In this document: piece by piece, positions 27,894-36,008 of the stretch | Position numbering within the stretch: position 1 is the first letter of the stretch | Layout of the letters: every line of letters begins with the position of its first letter | DNA from: Sterolibacterium sp. | GTDB taxonomy: Bacteria > Pseudomonadota > Gammaproteobacteria > Burkholderiales > Rhodocyclaceae | Length of the DNA: 64,000 bases | NCBI GenBank assembly: GCA_019105045.1 | Contig: JAHRWT010000091.1 | Location: 1-64,000 of the forward strand | Direction: 5' to 3' | Position numbers and translations under genes: made by a program | Notes under the pieces: model-generated | What the model saw: only the letters and a program-made list of their open reading frames with translations | Database searches by the model: none | Told to the model about the DNA's origin: nothing

Positions 27894-28460
27894 ATGGTAA
27901 CCACAACCCACAATCCAGGCGCCGGCCTGCCTGCGACGAATCAGGCGGCCAAACTGCTGGCCTCGGCCGGTGAAGCCAATCAATACCTGACTTTCAATCT
28001 GGGCGGCGAGATGTACGCCCTGGGCATACTCAACATCAAGGAGATCATTGAATTCGGCCAGCTCACCGAAGTTCCGATGATGCCCAGCTTCATGCGCGGC
28101 GTCATCAACCTGCGTGGCGCCGTGGTGCCGGTGATCGACCTGGCCGCCCGCTTCAGCAACACGCCTTCGACCATACAGCGGCGCACCTGCATCGTCATCG
28201 TCGAGATCCCGCAGGATGACGGCCATCAGGACATCGGCATCCTGGTTGACGCGGTTTCCGAAGTACTGGAAATTCCCGCCAGCGAGATCGAACCGGCCCC
28301 CACCTTCGGGGCCAGGATACGCAGCGACTTCATCGCCGGCATGGGCAAGATCGATGGCCGTTTCGTCATCATCCTCGAAATTCGCCGCGTACTCTCCATC
28401 GACGATCTGGCTTCGCTGGCCGACATTGGCCAGACCCGGGCCAGCGAGCACAACGACTGA
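27894..28460 (+). CDS. cheW: Chemotaxis coupling protein CheW
   Basis: 188 residues: a 30-residue variable N-terminus, then the CheW beta-barrel (QYLTFNLGGEMYALGILNIKEIIEFGQLTEVPMMPSFMRGVINLRGAVVPVIDLAARF). It bridges CheA and receptors in the array. Somewhat longer than E. coli CheW because of both tails. It follows the MCP by 11 bp and is followed by a strong terminator, so it likely ends the STAS-cheA-mcp-cheW transcript. Confidence 0.95.
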   Translation: MVTTTHNPGAGLPATNQAAKLLASAGEANQYLTFNLGGEMYALGILNIKEIIEFGQLTEVPMMPSFMRGVINLRGAVVPVIDLAARFSNTPSTIQRRTCIVIVEIPQDDGHQDIGILVDAVSEVLEIPASEIEPAPTFGARIRSDFIAGMGKIDGRFVIILEIRRVLSIDDLASLADIGQTRASEHND

Positions 28461-28501
28461 CTGCCGTTGCCGGATCCTGCCGCGCATTTGCAGCCCATCC
28501 C

Positions 28502-28547
28502 CAACCCCGGACGCACAGCACTCTCCTGTGCGCCCGGGGTTGTTTGC
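28502..28547 (+). terminator. Strong intrinsic terminator after cheW
   Basis: A 17-bp stem with one mismatch (CAACCCCGGACGCACAG against CTGTGCGCCCGGGGTTG), a 7-nt loop and a short TTTGCTT tail. It separates the cheA-cheW transcript from cheR-cheD-cheB-cheD. Confidence 0.8.
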
Positions 28548-28671
28548 TTACCCTCGCGGTGATCCGTCAAGTATCATTCCGTAAACCTTCCGGCAGCGTT
28601 CTTCTTTGCTTGCACACCCTGCCTTGTCGGGTGCCACGCCGTCCTCCTGATGGACCCGAAACACCAAGATC

Positions 28672-29484
28672 ATGATGACTCCAACCAAAATCACGCCAGC
28701 CGAGTTTGCGCAGTTTCAGGCGCTGATCTACAAGATTGCCGGCATCAACCTTTCAGAAGCCAAACAGGTGCTGCTGGTGGGCCGCCTCGGCCGCCGACTG
28801 AAACATCATGGCCTGACGAGCTACGGTGAATATTACAAGCTGGTGAATTCGCCACAGCACGCCGATGAGCTGCAGCTGATGGTGGATCTGCTGACCACCA
28901 ACGAAACCTATTTCTTCCGCGAACCCAAGCATTTCGAATATTTCAGCCAGCACATCCTGCCCAAGCGGGCGGTCGGGCGCTCATTCGATGTCTGGAGCGC
29001 AGCCAGTTCGACCGGTGAGGAAATCTACACCATCGCCATGGTGCTGGCCGACACCCTGGGAATCAAGGGACAATGGACGGTCACCGGCTCGGACATCAGC
29101 CAGTCCGTGCTGGCCACCGCCCGCCGTGGCCAGTATCAACTGGATCGAACCCGTGGCCTGCCGCCCGAGTATCTGCGCAAATACTGTCTCAAAGGCGTGG
29201 GCGAAAACGAAGGCAGTTTTCTCATCATGCCTGAACTGCGCCAGCACACGCGCTTTCTGCAAGTCAATCTGAACAAGCCTTTTCCCAACCTGGGCAAGTT
29301 CCATGTGATCTTCCTGCGCAATGTCATGATCTACTTTGACAACAACACCAAGCGTCAGGTGGTCGAGCGACTGGTTCAGCAGTTGCATCCCGGCGGCCAT
29401 CTGATCATCGGCCATTCGGAAAGCCTCAACGGCATCACCGACTGCGTCAAGGCCATCAAGCCCACCATTTATCAGGCGACCTGA
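28672..29484 (+). CDS. cheR: Chemotaxis protein methyltransferase CheR
   Basis: 270 residues. The N-terminal helical domain (FQALIYKIAGINLSEAKQVLLVGRLGRRL) precedes a SAM-dependent methyltransferase core (FDVWSAASSTGEEIYTIAMVL, then VIFLRNVMIYFD and GGHLIIGHSESL). The beta-subdomain KYCLKGVGENEGSF resembles the pentapeptide-binding RYFMRGTG region of E. coli CheR. It methylates glutamates on receptors. Two adjacent ATG codons occur at 28672 and 28675; the first is used. First gene of cheR-cheD-cheB-cheD. Confidence 0.95.
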   Translation: MMTPTKITPAEFAQFQALIYKIAGINLSEAKQVLLVGRLGRRLKHHGLTSYGEYYKLVNSPQHADELQLMVDLLTTNETYFFREPKHFEYFSQHILPKRAVGRSFDVWSAASSTGEEIYTIAMVLADTLGIKGQWTVTGSDISQSVLATARRGQYQLDRTRGLPPEYLRKYCLKGVGENEGSFLIMPELRQHTRFLQVNLNKPFPNLGKFHVIFLRNVMIYFDNNTKRQVVERLVQQLHPGGHLIIGHSESLNGITDCVKAIKPTIYQAT

Positions 29485-29505
29485 ACCTGCACGGATGACG
29501 GACTC

Positions 29506-30039
29506 ATGACAACTCATCGGGTTGCCACAGCTGCGCCACACATCGTACTTGCGCCAGGCGAATTCCACTTCGCTGCCGCACCCGGACTGATCAGCACGCT
29601 GCTGGGCTCCTGTGTCGCGATCACGCTCTGGCATCCATTGCGCCGCCTGGGCGGCATGTGCCATATCCTGCTGCCCGGCCGGCTGCCTCACGCTGGCGCA
29701 GCAGCCGCCTCGCCATCACAACCGATGACTCTGGCCGGGCGCTATGCTGAAGAAGCGTTCATGCTGTTCGATACGGCCATCGCCCGATATGGCTGCCAGG
29801 CCCATGAGTATCAGGCCAGGCTGTTCGGCGGTGGCAACATGTTTCCCGGCATGAAAACCTTCAACCCGATCGGCGAGCAGAATATCGAAGCCGCCCACCG
29901 CTTCATCACCCAGCGCGGTATGCCCCTGCTCGAAGAGCACACCGGCGGCACGGGCCGTCGCAAACTGTTGTTTGATCTGGAAAGCGGCGCGGTCAGGCTG
30001 CAATATATTGATCCCCATGCCGTACAGGAGCAGAAATGA
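29506..30039 (+). CDS. cheD: Chemoreceptor glutamine deamidase CheD, copy 1
   Basis: 177 residues. The catalytic Cys C36 in [13 protein letters not shown] and His H53 in [10 protein letters not shown] are 17 residues apart, as in characterised CheD. Further family blocks are [24 protein letters not shown] and [13 protein letters not shown]. It deamidates receptor glutamines and in some species partners with CheC-type phosphatases. The gene overlaps cheB by 4 bp (ATGA). A second, divergent cheD follows cheB. Confidence 0.92.
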   Translation: MTTHRVATAAPHIVLAPGEFHFAAAPGLISTLLGSCVAITLWHPLRRLGGMCHILLPGRLPHAGAAAASPSQPMTLAGRYAEEAFMLFDTAIARYGCQAHEYQARLFGGGNMFPGMKTFNPIGEQNIEAAHRFITQRGMPLLEEHTGGTGRRKLLFDLESGAVRLQYIDPHAVQEQK

Positions 30040-31112
30040 GCAAGATCCGTGTGATGATTGTCGATGACTCCGCCGTGGTGCGACAGACCATCCGCGAAAA
30101 TCTCGAACGCGAGCCGGATATCGAAGTCATCGGCGCGGCAGCGGATCCGCTGTTTGCACTCGACAAGATGAAGAACGACTGGCCGGATGTCATTACGCTG
30201 GACATCGAAATGCCGCGCATGGATGGCCTGACCTTTCTGCGCAAGATCATGGCCGAACATCCAACGCCGGTCATCATCTGCTCCTCGCTGGCTGAAAAAG
30301 GCGCGGAAACCACCATGGAGGCATTGGCCGCCGGCGCCGTCAGCGTCATCACCAAACCCAAGATCGGCGTCAAACAGTTTCTTCACGATGCCTCGAACGA
30401 TCTGGTCAGCGCCGTGCGCGCCGCTGCGCACAGCAACAAGCGAGCGCTGGGGCGCGCTCTGCACAGTGCAATGACGCCGCCGCCCAAGCTCACCGCCGAT
30501 GCCATGCTCGCTGCACAGGCGGCCTCATCGACAGCCATGGCCAAGACCACCGAGGGCATCGTCGCCATCGGCACCTCGACGGGTGGCACGCAGGCACTGG
30601 AGGTCGTTCTGAAAGCGCTGCCCGCCGTCTGCCCGGGCATCGTCATCGTCCAACACATGCCGGAAAAATTCACCGGCATGTTCGCCGCCCGCCTCGATTC
30701 GATCTGCCAGCTGGAAGTGCGCGAAGCCCAGAACGGTGACCGGGTGATCCCCGGCCGCGCGCTGATCGCTCCCGGCGGCCGCCACATGATGCTGCGCCGC
30801 AGCGGCGCCCAGTACATCGTTGAAGTGGCCGACGGACCACTGGTCAATCGCCACAAGCCCTCCGTCGATGTGCTGTTTCGCTCGGTGGCGCAAACGGCGG
30901 GACGCAATGCGCTGGGCATCATCATGACCGGCATGGGCGATGATGGCGCGCGCGGCCTCAACGAAATGCACCAGGCCGGCGCACGTACCGTTGCCCAGGA
31001 TGAAGCCAGCTGCGTGGTTTATGGTATGCCCAAGGAAGCCGTGCGGCTGGGCGGCGTCGACAAGAGCGTGCCACTCGACCTGATCGCCCGCGAGATCATG
31101 GCTTTCAAATAA
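30036..31112 (+). CDS. cheB: Chemotaxis methylesterase/deamidase CheB
   Basis: 358 residues. Receiver domain with D56 in [14 protein letters not shown] and a linker with HSNKRALG. The C-terminal esterase domain has the triad S181 (GTSTGGTQ), H207 (VQHMPEKF) and Asp at about 303 ([12 protein letters not shown]). Phosphorylated by CheA, it removes methyl groups from receptors and provides adaptation. It sits between two cheD genes, overlapping the first by 4 bp and preceding the second by 18 bp. Confidence 0.96.
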   Translation: MSKIRVMIVDDSAVVRQTIRENLEREPDIEVIGAAADPLFALDKMKNDWPDVITLDIEMPRMDGLTFLRKIMAEHPTPVIICSSLAEKGAETTMEALAAGAVSVITKPKIGVKQFLHDASNDLVSAVRAAAHSNKRALGRALHSAMTPPPKLTADAMLAAQAASSTAMAKTTEGIVAIGTSTGGTQALEVVLKALPAVCPGIVIVQHMPEKFTGMFAARLDSICQLEVREAQNGDRVIPGRALIAPGGRHMMLRRSGAQYIVEVADGPLVNRHKPSVDVLFRSVAQTAGRNALGIIMTGMGDDGARGLNEMHQAGARTVAQDEASCVVYGMPKEAVRLGGVDKSVPLDLIAREIMAFK

Positions 31113-31130
31113 ATCACTTCAGGCAGCACC

Positions 31131-31715
31131 ATGAATACCCGCAAGGAACCCACCAGTCAGGAACTTGAACGTACCGCACAAACGATCCATCCGGGTGAAT
31201 GGCGGGTCGATCAACTGCGGCCAATCGCCACCCTGCTGGGTTCCTGCATCGCTGTCTGTCTGTACGATCCCAAGCTGAAGTTTGGCGGCATGAACCACTT
31301 CCTGCTGCCCAACAGCGACCCGAACAAGGCACAGGATGACCTGTTGCGCGGCGACTATTCCATGGAAGTCCTGGTCAATGCCATGATGGCCAAGGGCGCA
31401 CAGAAAAAACGATTGCGGGCCAAGGTATTTGGCGGCGGCAATCCGGTATCGGCCATCAGCCTGTCGATTGGCGAGCGCAATGCGCAATTCGCCAGCGAAT
31501 GGCTGGCCCGCGAAGGCATCGCAGTGGATGCCAGCGATGTCGGCGGCCCCTGGTCGCGCAAGCTGCTGTTCGATCCCCACAGCGGTATCGCCTGGTGCAA
31601 ACGCATCCTCGGCCACCTGGCCATTTCAGGCGATGTGGCGCGCAAGGAAGCCGAATACGCCCGCAGTCTGAACAAGCCGGCACCAAGCGCAGAAAAGAAG
31701 ATCGAACTGTTCTGA
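31131..31715 (+). CDS. cheD: Chemoreceptor glutamine deamidase CheD, copy 2, with a KIELF tail
   Basis: 194 residues. Catalytic C39 in ATLLGSCIAVCLYD and H56 in FGGMNHFLLP are 17 residues apart. Other CheD blocks are AKVFGGGNPV, IGERNAQFASEWL and RKLLFDPHSGIAW. This copy is of the longer betaproteobacterial type, with 'GMNHF' and a C-terminal linker ending KKIELF, identical in its last five residues to the MCP-like protein at 22191-23474. Two CheD in one operon may act on different receptors or bind different partners. Confidence 0.93.
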   Translation: MNTRKEPTSQELERTAQTIHPGEWRVDQLRPIATLLGSCIAVCLYDPKLKFGGMNHFLLPNSDPNKAQDDLLRGDYSMEVLVNAMMAKGAQKKRLRAKVFGGGNPVSAISLSIGERNAQFASEWLAREGIAVDASDVGGPWSRKLLFDPHSGIAWCKRILGHLAISGDVARKEAEYARSLNKPAPSAEKKIELF

Positions 31716-31718
31716 GTT

Positions 31719-31759
31719 CAGAAAGTCATTCAGAAAGTCATTCAGAAAATTATTCTGAA
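31719..31759. repeat. 12-bp tandem repeat with a terminal inverted repeat
   Basis: CAGAAAGTCATT occurs twice in tandem, followed by a diverged third unit CAGAAAATTATT. The end also forms TTCAGAA-AATTA-TTCTGAA, a 7-bp stem. It begins 4 bp past the cheD stop, in the spacer shared with the convergent TonB receptor gene, and could act as a weak terminator. Confidence 0.75.
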
Positions 31760-31827
31760 AGGTGCCGACGCATCAGAACACGGCTCGCAAGCCGGCAGAC
31801 GGCGCGACCAATGCCGGCAGCGACGGT

Positions 31828-34029
31828 TCAATATTCGAAAATCGCATCCACCCCGATGCTGCGCGGCGCACCGTACATGGCCGTCATCCCCCCCAAATTG
31901 GTATTGGTCAGGCGGTATTCGCGATCCGTCAGGTTCTTTCCCCAGATGGCCACGCGCAACTGGCCTTGCGGCAAGCGAATCTGGCTCAACTGCGCCCGGA
32001 CGTTCCAGAGACCATAGCCATTGGTGCGGGTTTCCGGATTGGGATTGGAATAGAACGTGCTTTGCCAGTTGTAAGCGATGTTCAGTTCCGGCTTGCCGAA
32101 GCGACCACGCTCGCCACCATACAGCAGACTGAGTCCGCCTTGCCGCTCGGGGGCATTGGGCATGTGCTTGGTCGCAGCCAGATCGACACCATTATCAACG
32201 TAGGCGCCATAACGAGCCTTCATCCAGGTGTGGTAAAAATTGGCACTCCAGCCGCCACCCAGCAGCGCCCGCGCTTCGACTTCCAGGCCATCCACCTGTG
32301 CCGCGCCGGCATTCAGCGTATCGGTAAAGAACGCGGGCACACGCACCTGATCGACCTGCAGATCAGTATATTTGCTGTTGAACAGTGCCAGATTGAGGCG
32401 GAGGCGCCGCACCAGCCATTGACTTTTCAGACCGATTTCACTGGAGCGCACATTTTCCTGGTTGAAGCCATCACCAAAACTTGCATGAGGCGTGCGCGCA
32501 TTGAAGCCACCAGCGCGATAGCCATACGCCAGGCGGGCATAGCCACTCAGCTGATCGTTGAAGGTGTAATCCACCGTCCAGCTGGGTGTCAGCTTGTGGA
32601 AGCGCTTGTGACCATCCACAACCACGCCATCCGAAGACGGAGCGAAATCACTGCGCATGAAAAACTTGCGTGCCGAACGGTGGTCATGGGTATCCCGCAA
32701 GCCAACAGTGAGCCGCAAACGATCATCCAGCACCGGCGGCCGCCAGCTCAACTGGCCATACACGGCGGTTGATTGCGACTCAGCCGAAATCCGCCAGGTA
32801 TCCTCTTTTGACGGCACCGACGGCAGCAAGGTCGTCAGTTGCTCCTCGCCATTTTCTCTGGAATAAAACAGACCCAGCACATATTCGATCCGCTTGTCCA
32901 GCGCCGAGCCCACCAGCTGGAATTCCTGTGTCAGCTGATCCTGCTGCTGGTCGCCTGACTGGGTAAAGACATCGGCATAGTTTTGCCACATCCGGTTTTC
33001 CATGCGCCGCCAGGCGGTGATCGACTTCAACACGGCCTCATCCAGCTGCCAGCTCAGGGTAAGCTGATGCCCGGCCACGACAAGCCGGCTAGGACGCAAG
33101 CCCAGGACGGGATTGGCCGAGGTCTGCCGACCCGGCACAGCCGTGGGGCCGGCAACACGCTGGAAGAACACATTGCCATAGACCATCTTCGAGTGATCCA
33201 GGCTCAGATCCGCCGTCAGTCGATCATTGACCAGGAGCCGGGTAGTCCAGCGCACGGCTTCCTTGTCGTCCTCGTTGAAATTGATCTGGTCCGGCTGTGG
33301 ATGACTGTTTTTTACCCAGCCATCCGTTTTGGCGCGGGTATAGGCGAGACGGGTATACAGGTTTTCGGTCAATGGCAGATTCAGCCGCGTCTTACTGCTC
33401 CAGAGGCCATCATTTGCCAGCGTCAGCCCTTGTGAGAAGGACAGTGCCTTGTCCGGCCTGACAGTGATGAAGTTGATTGCACCACCTGTGGTATTGCGGC
33501 CATACAGCGTGCCCTGCGGCCCGCGCAGCAACTCGATCCGTTCCAGATCACAGATGTCCGCCGCCAGCCCGACCATGCGACCGACCGGCACACCATCGAT
33601 GTAGATGCCATTGGCGCCATCCTTGGTGATCTGTGAATCGATATTGCCCATGCCGCGTATGGTCATGTTGGGCGCGGCGCGATTGCCGGTAAACGGCACC
33701 ATCACCAGCGAAGGCAGGACATTGCCAAGATTCATCAGGTGGTCGATACGCTGCACTTCCAGATCGCGTTCAGTCAGCGCGCTCACCGCCAGCGGCGCCT
33801 GCTGCAACGACTCCTGACGCTTCTGTGCAGTGATGATGACTTCTTCCAGCTGCTTGTTCTGCTTGCTTGCCGTGGCCGCAGGCTGATCTGCCTGCCTGTC
33901 GATTGCGGAATCAACTTCGCTGGCGGCCCGGGCGACAGGCAGGGTTCCCAGGCACGCCAGCACGGCCACCGCCAGCAGGCTTTGCCGGCAGCCGGGCGAA
34001 GGCACGGCAAGACGCAGACTGTCCGTCAT
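31828..34029 (-). CDS. TonB-dependent outer-membrane receptor
   Basis: 733 residues. Signal peptide (SLLAVAVLACLGTLPVARA), TonB box-like EEVIITAQKRQES, and a plug domain with NMTIRGMG, GIYIDGVPVGR and LERIELLRGPQGTLYGRNTTGGAINFIT. A 22-strand barrel follows, with RAGGFNART late in it and a terminal VGVDAIFEY ending in an aromatic residue. It imports a scarce ligand using TonB energy. 'EEVIVTAQKR...SLQ..P.AVSA' receptors are often annotated for siderophores or organic substrates such as sterols or aromatics; the substrate cannot be fixed here. ATG 34029 has AGGCGGA upstream. A sodium:solute symporter gene lies upstream on the same strand. Confidence 0.92.
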   Translation of the reverse strand: MTDSLRLAVPSPGCRQSLLAVAVLACLGTLPVARAASEVDSAIDRQADQPAATASKQNKQLEEVIITAQKRQESLQQAPLAVSALTERDLEVQRIDHLMNLGNVLPSLVMVPFTGNRAAPNMTIRGMGNIDSQITKDGANGIYIDGVPVGRMVGLAADICDLERIELLRGPQGTLYGRNTTGGAINFITVRPDKALSFSQGLTLANDGLWSSKTRLNLPLTENLYTRLAYTRAKTDGWVKNSHPQPDQINFNEDDKEAVRWTTRLLVNDRLTADLSLDHSKMVYGNVFFQRVAGPTAVPGRQTSANPVLGLRPSRLVVAGHQLTLSWQLDEAVLKSITAWRRMENRMWQNYADVFTQSGDQQQDQLTQEFQLVGSALDKRIEYVLGLFYSRENGEEQLTTLLPSVPSKEDTWRISAESQSTAVYGQLSWRPPVLDDRLRLTVGLRDTHDHRSARKFFMRSDFAPSSDGVVVDGHKRFHKLTPSWTVDYTFNDQLSGYARLAYGYRAGGFNARTPHASFGDGFNQENVRSSEIGLKSQWLVRRLRLNLALFNSKYTDLQVDQVRVPAFFTDTLNAGAAQVDGLEVEARALLGGGWSANFYHTWMKARYGAYVDNGVDLAATKHMPNAPERQGGLSLLYGGERGRFGKPELNIAYNWQSTFYSNPNPETRTNGYGLWNVRAQLSQIRLPQGQLRVAIWGKNLTDREYRLTNTNLGGMTAMYGAPRSIGVDAIFEY

Positions 34030-34364
34030 GGCTTCCGCCTGCAGACAGCAAGCTCTATCGCCCTACCCATGCAAGACTGACTGAATCGCATGACCCTGTT
34101 GATCCGTTCCCACGCGCAATGCGTGCACCATGTCCCCAGTCCGGGCCCGACAGACTCATCCGCTGATCGCATCGCCGACCAGCATCACTAACGCACACTG
34201 TCTGTCAGTACGGTCATCCCGCCCGCGCCCAAACTCTTACTCAAGGGCTATATCCTAGTACATAGGATAGACAAACAAAAGTCGGCTTTTCCTTACAGAT
34301 GACATACTGACAGCAGTCGCCTCGCCTCGCACGTCTCATCTGGTTATATGCGCTGCTTTCGCTT
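34030..34364. other. Leader and promoter region of the TonB receptor gene
   Basis: About 335 bp without a supported gene. The distal part (34240-34330) is AT-richer than its surroundings and holds a promoter-like element with a perfect palindrome, listed separately. The proximal 200 bp would be a long untranslated leader; I see no recognisable riboswitch or Fur-box in it. The track ORFs here are overlaps of shadows. Confidence 0.5.
34249..34278 (-). promoter_or_regulatory. Promoter with palindromic operator TATCCTA-N5-TAGGATA in its spacer
   Basis: On the minus strand TTGTTT (-35), 18 bp, GATATA (-10). The perfect 7-bp inverted repeat at 34251-34269 lies inside and over the -10 edge, where a repressor or a MerR-like activator would bind. 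The start of transcription would be about 210 bp before the TonB receptor ATG. Confidence 0.45.
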
Positions 34365-35912
34365 TCAATGCGGATGATGGTGATGGCGAGAACTCACGTG
34401 GTGGGTCTGGCTGGCCGCATGGTGCCGCAGTTCGTGCAACGGACGGCCCGGCACCTTGTGACCGATTTTCTGCGGCAGCAGCGAACCCAGCACCATGCCC
34501 AGCGCCGAGACGCAGACGCCGATCAGTTGCGGCGGCACGGCGTCATCACCGATCAGGGCATAGGCATAGATGCCGGCGCTGGCACCGCTGCCGTCGGCAA
34601 TCAGCAACTCGATCATCAGCCAGGACAGCAGCCCACCGATGATGGCGGCCAGCGCTCCCTGCGTGGTGGCGCGCTTCCAGAGAATGCCGGCGATCAAGGG
34701 CACGAAGGCGCCGGCCAGCGTCACCTTGTAAGCACTTTCCACCATGTGAAAAATCGACGCATTGGTATTCAGCGCAAACACCAGCACCAGCAGGGTGAAG
34801 CCGACCACGGTCAGGCGCATCACCCAAAGGAATTCCCGGTCCTTCATGCCGGGCCTGAAACCACGGATCACGTTTTCGGCAAAAGTCACCGAAGGTGCCA
34901 GCAGGGTGGCCGAAGAACAGCTCATGATGGCCGAAAGCACCGCACCGAAGAACAATACCTGCGCCACCAGCGGCGTGTATTGCAGCACCAGGGTGGGCAG
35001 CATCAACTGGCTGTCGGCATCCAGCAGCGGATTGAAGACCGCCGGGTCGATGAGAATGGCCGAATAGGCGATAAACATCGGCACGAAAGTAAAGCAGAAA
35101 TAGATCGAGGCGCCGAAGATGGAACCGGACAGCGCGACTTTTTCACTCTTGGCCGAGGTGATGCGCTGGAAGACGTCCTGTTGCGGAATGGAGCCGAGCA
35201 TCATGGTCATTCCCGTGCCGATGAAAGCCACCCACTTCAGCAGGTCCGGTTCGGGAAAGAAATCCAGTTTGCCGGCCAGGCGGGCGTGATCGATGATGGC
35301 CGGCGCACCGCCATCCACCTTGCCGCTGACCGTCCAGGCGATGAACAGCAGACCGCCCATGGACACGGCCATTTGCACGAAGTCGAGAAAAGCCACCGAA
35401 AACATGCCGCCGAAAGTGGTGTAGGTGAGCACGATCAGCGAACCGAGGATCATGCCCATCTGCTGGCTGATTGCACCGTCGGTGAGCACGAAGAAGATCA
35501 GCCCCAGCGCCTTGATCTGCGCGGCCACCCAGCCCAGATAGGAAGCCACGATGCAGATCGTCGTCAGCAGTTCGACGCTGCGGCTGTAGCGCATACGATA
35601 GAAATCGCCCAGGGTGATGATGTTGAGCTTGTAGAGATAGCGCGAGAACAGGATGCCGGCAAAGACCAGGCACAGCGACGAGCCAAAAGGATCGGCGACC
35701 ACGCCGGTCAGGCCCTCGGTGACAAACGTCGAGGACACGCCGAACACCGCCTCGGCGCCGAACCAGGTGGCAAACACGGTGGCGGTGACGACCGGCAGGG
35801 GCAGACTGCGGCCAGCGACAGCAAAATCCTTTGCGCTGTGCACACGGGTCGCCGCCAGCAAGCCGATGCCAACCGAAATCATCAGGTAGAGGATGACGAA
35901 CCACAGCAACAT
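34365..35912 (-). CDS. Sodium:solute symporter family (SSS) transporter
   Basis: About 515 residues with 12-13 membrane helices. SSS signatures: the first helix MLLWFVILYLMISVGIGLLA, then RVHSAKDFAVAGRSLP, FATWFGAEAVFGVSS, LGDFYRMRYSRSVE and YTTFGGMFSVAFLDFVQM. It should couple Na+ entry to uptake of an organic solute across the inner membrane; the substrate is unclear. ATG 35912 starts at the first helix. A longer form from ATG 36008, touching the ubiB stop, would add 32 residues with basic and hydrophobic parts and remains possible. The cytoplasmic C-terminus is His-rich (10 His in the last 23 residues). Confidence 0.88.
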   Translation of the reverse strand: MLLWFVILYLMISVGIGLLAATRVHSAKDFAVAGRSLPLPVVTATVFATWFGAEAVFGVSSTFVTEGLTGVVADPFGSSLCLVFAGILFSRYLYKLNIITLGDFYRMRYSRSVELLTTICIVASYLGWVAAQIKALGLIFFVLTDGAISQQMGMILGSLIVLTYTTFGGMFSVAFLDFVQMAVSMGGLLFIAWTVSGKVDGGAPAIIDHARLAGKLDFFPEPDLLKWVAFIGTGMTMMLGSIPQQDVFQRITSAKSEKVALSGSIFGASIYFCFTFVPMFIAYSAILIDPAVFNPLLDADSQLMLPTLVLQYTPLVAQVLFFGAVLSAIMSCSSATLLAPSVTFAENVIRGFRPGMKDREFLWVMRLTVVGFTLLVLVFALNTNASIFHMVESAYKVTLAGAFVPLIAGILWKRATTQGALAAIIGGLLSWLMIELLIADGSGASAGIYAYALIGDDAVPPQLIGVCVSALGMVLGSLLPQKIGHKVPGRPLHELRHHAASQTHHVSSRHHHHPH

Positions 35913-36008
35913 AGGCGTATGAAGTAAGAAGGTGGAAAGTGAGAACTGGAAAACCAGCGGGATGAGGCAAGGCGAAAGGCGGGAGCGCAGGCGGCGGGCC
36001 GACCGCAT

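Noticed and set aside
34368-35927. 519-residue plus-strand ORF opposite the symporter gene
   Set aside because: Its composition (His, Gln, Arg, Gly rich) is that of an antisense reading of a GC-rich gene; the minus-strand frame has clear SSS motifs and membrane helices.
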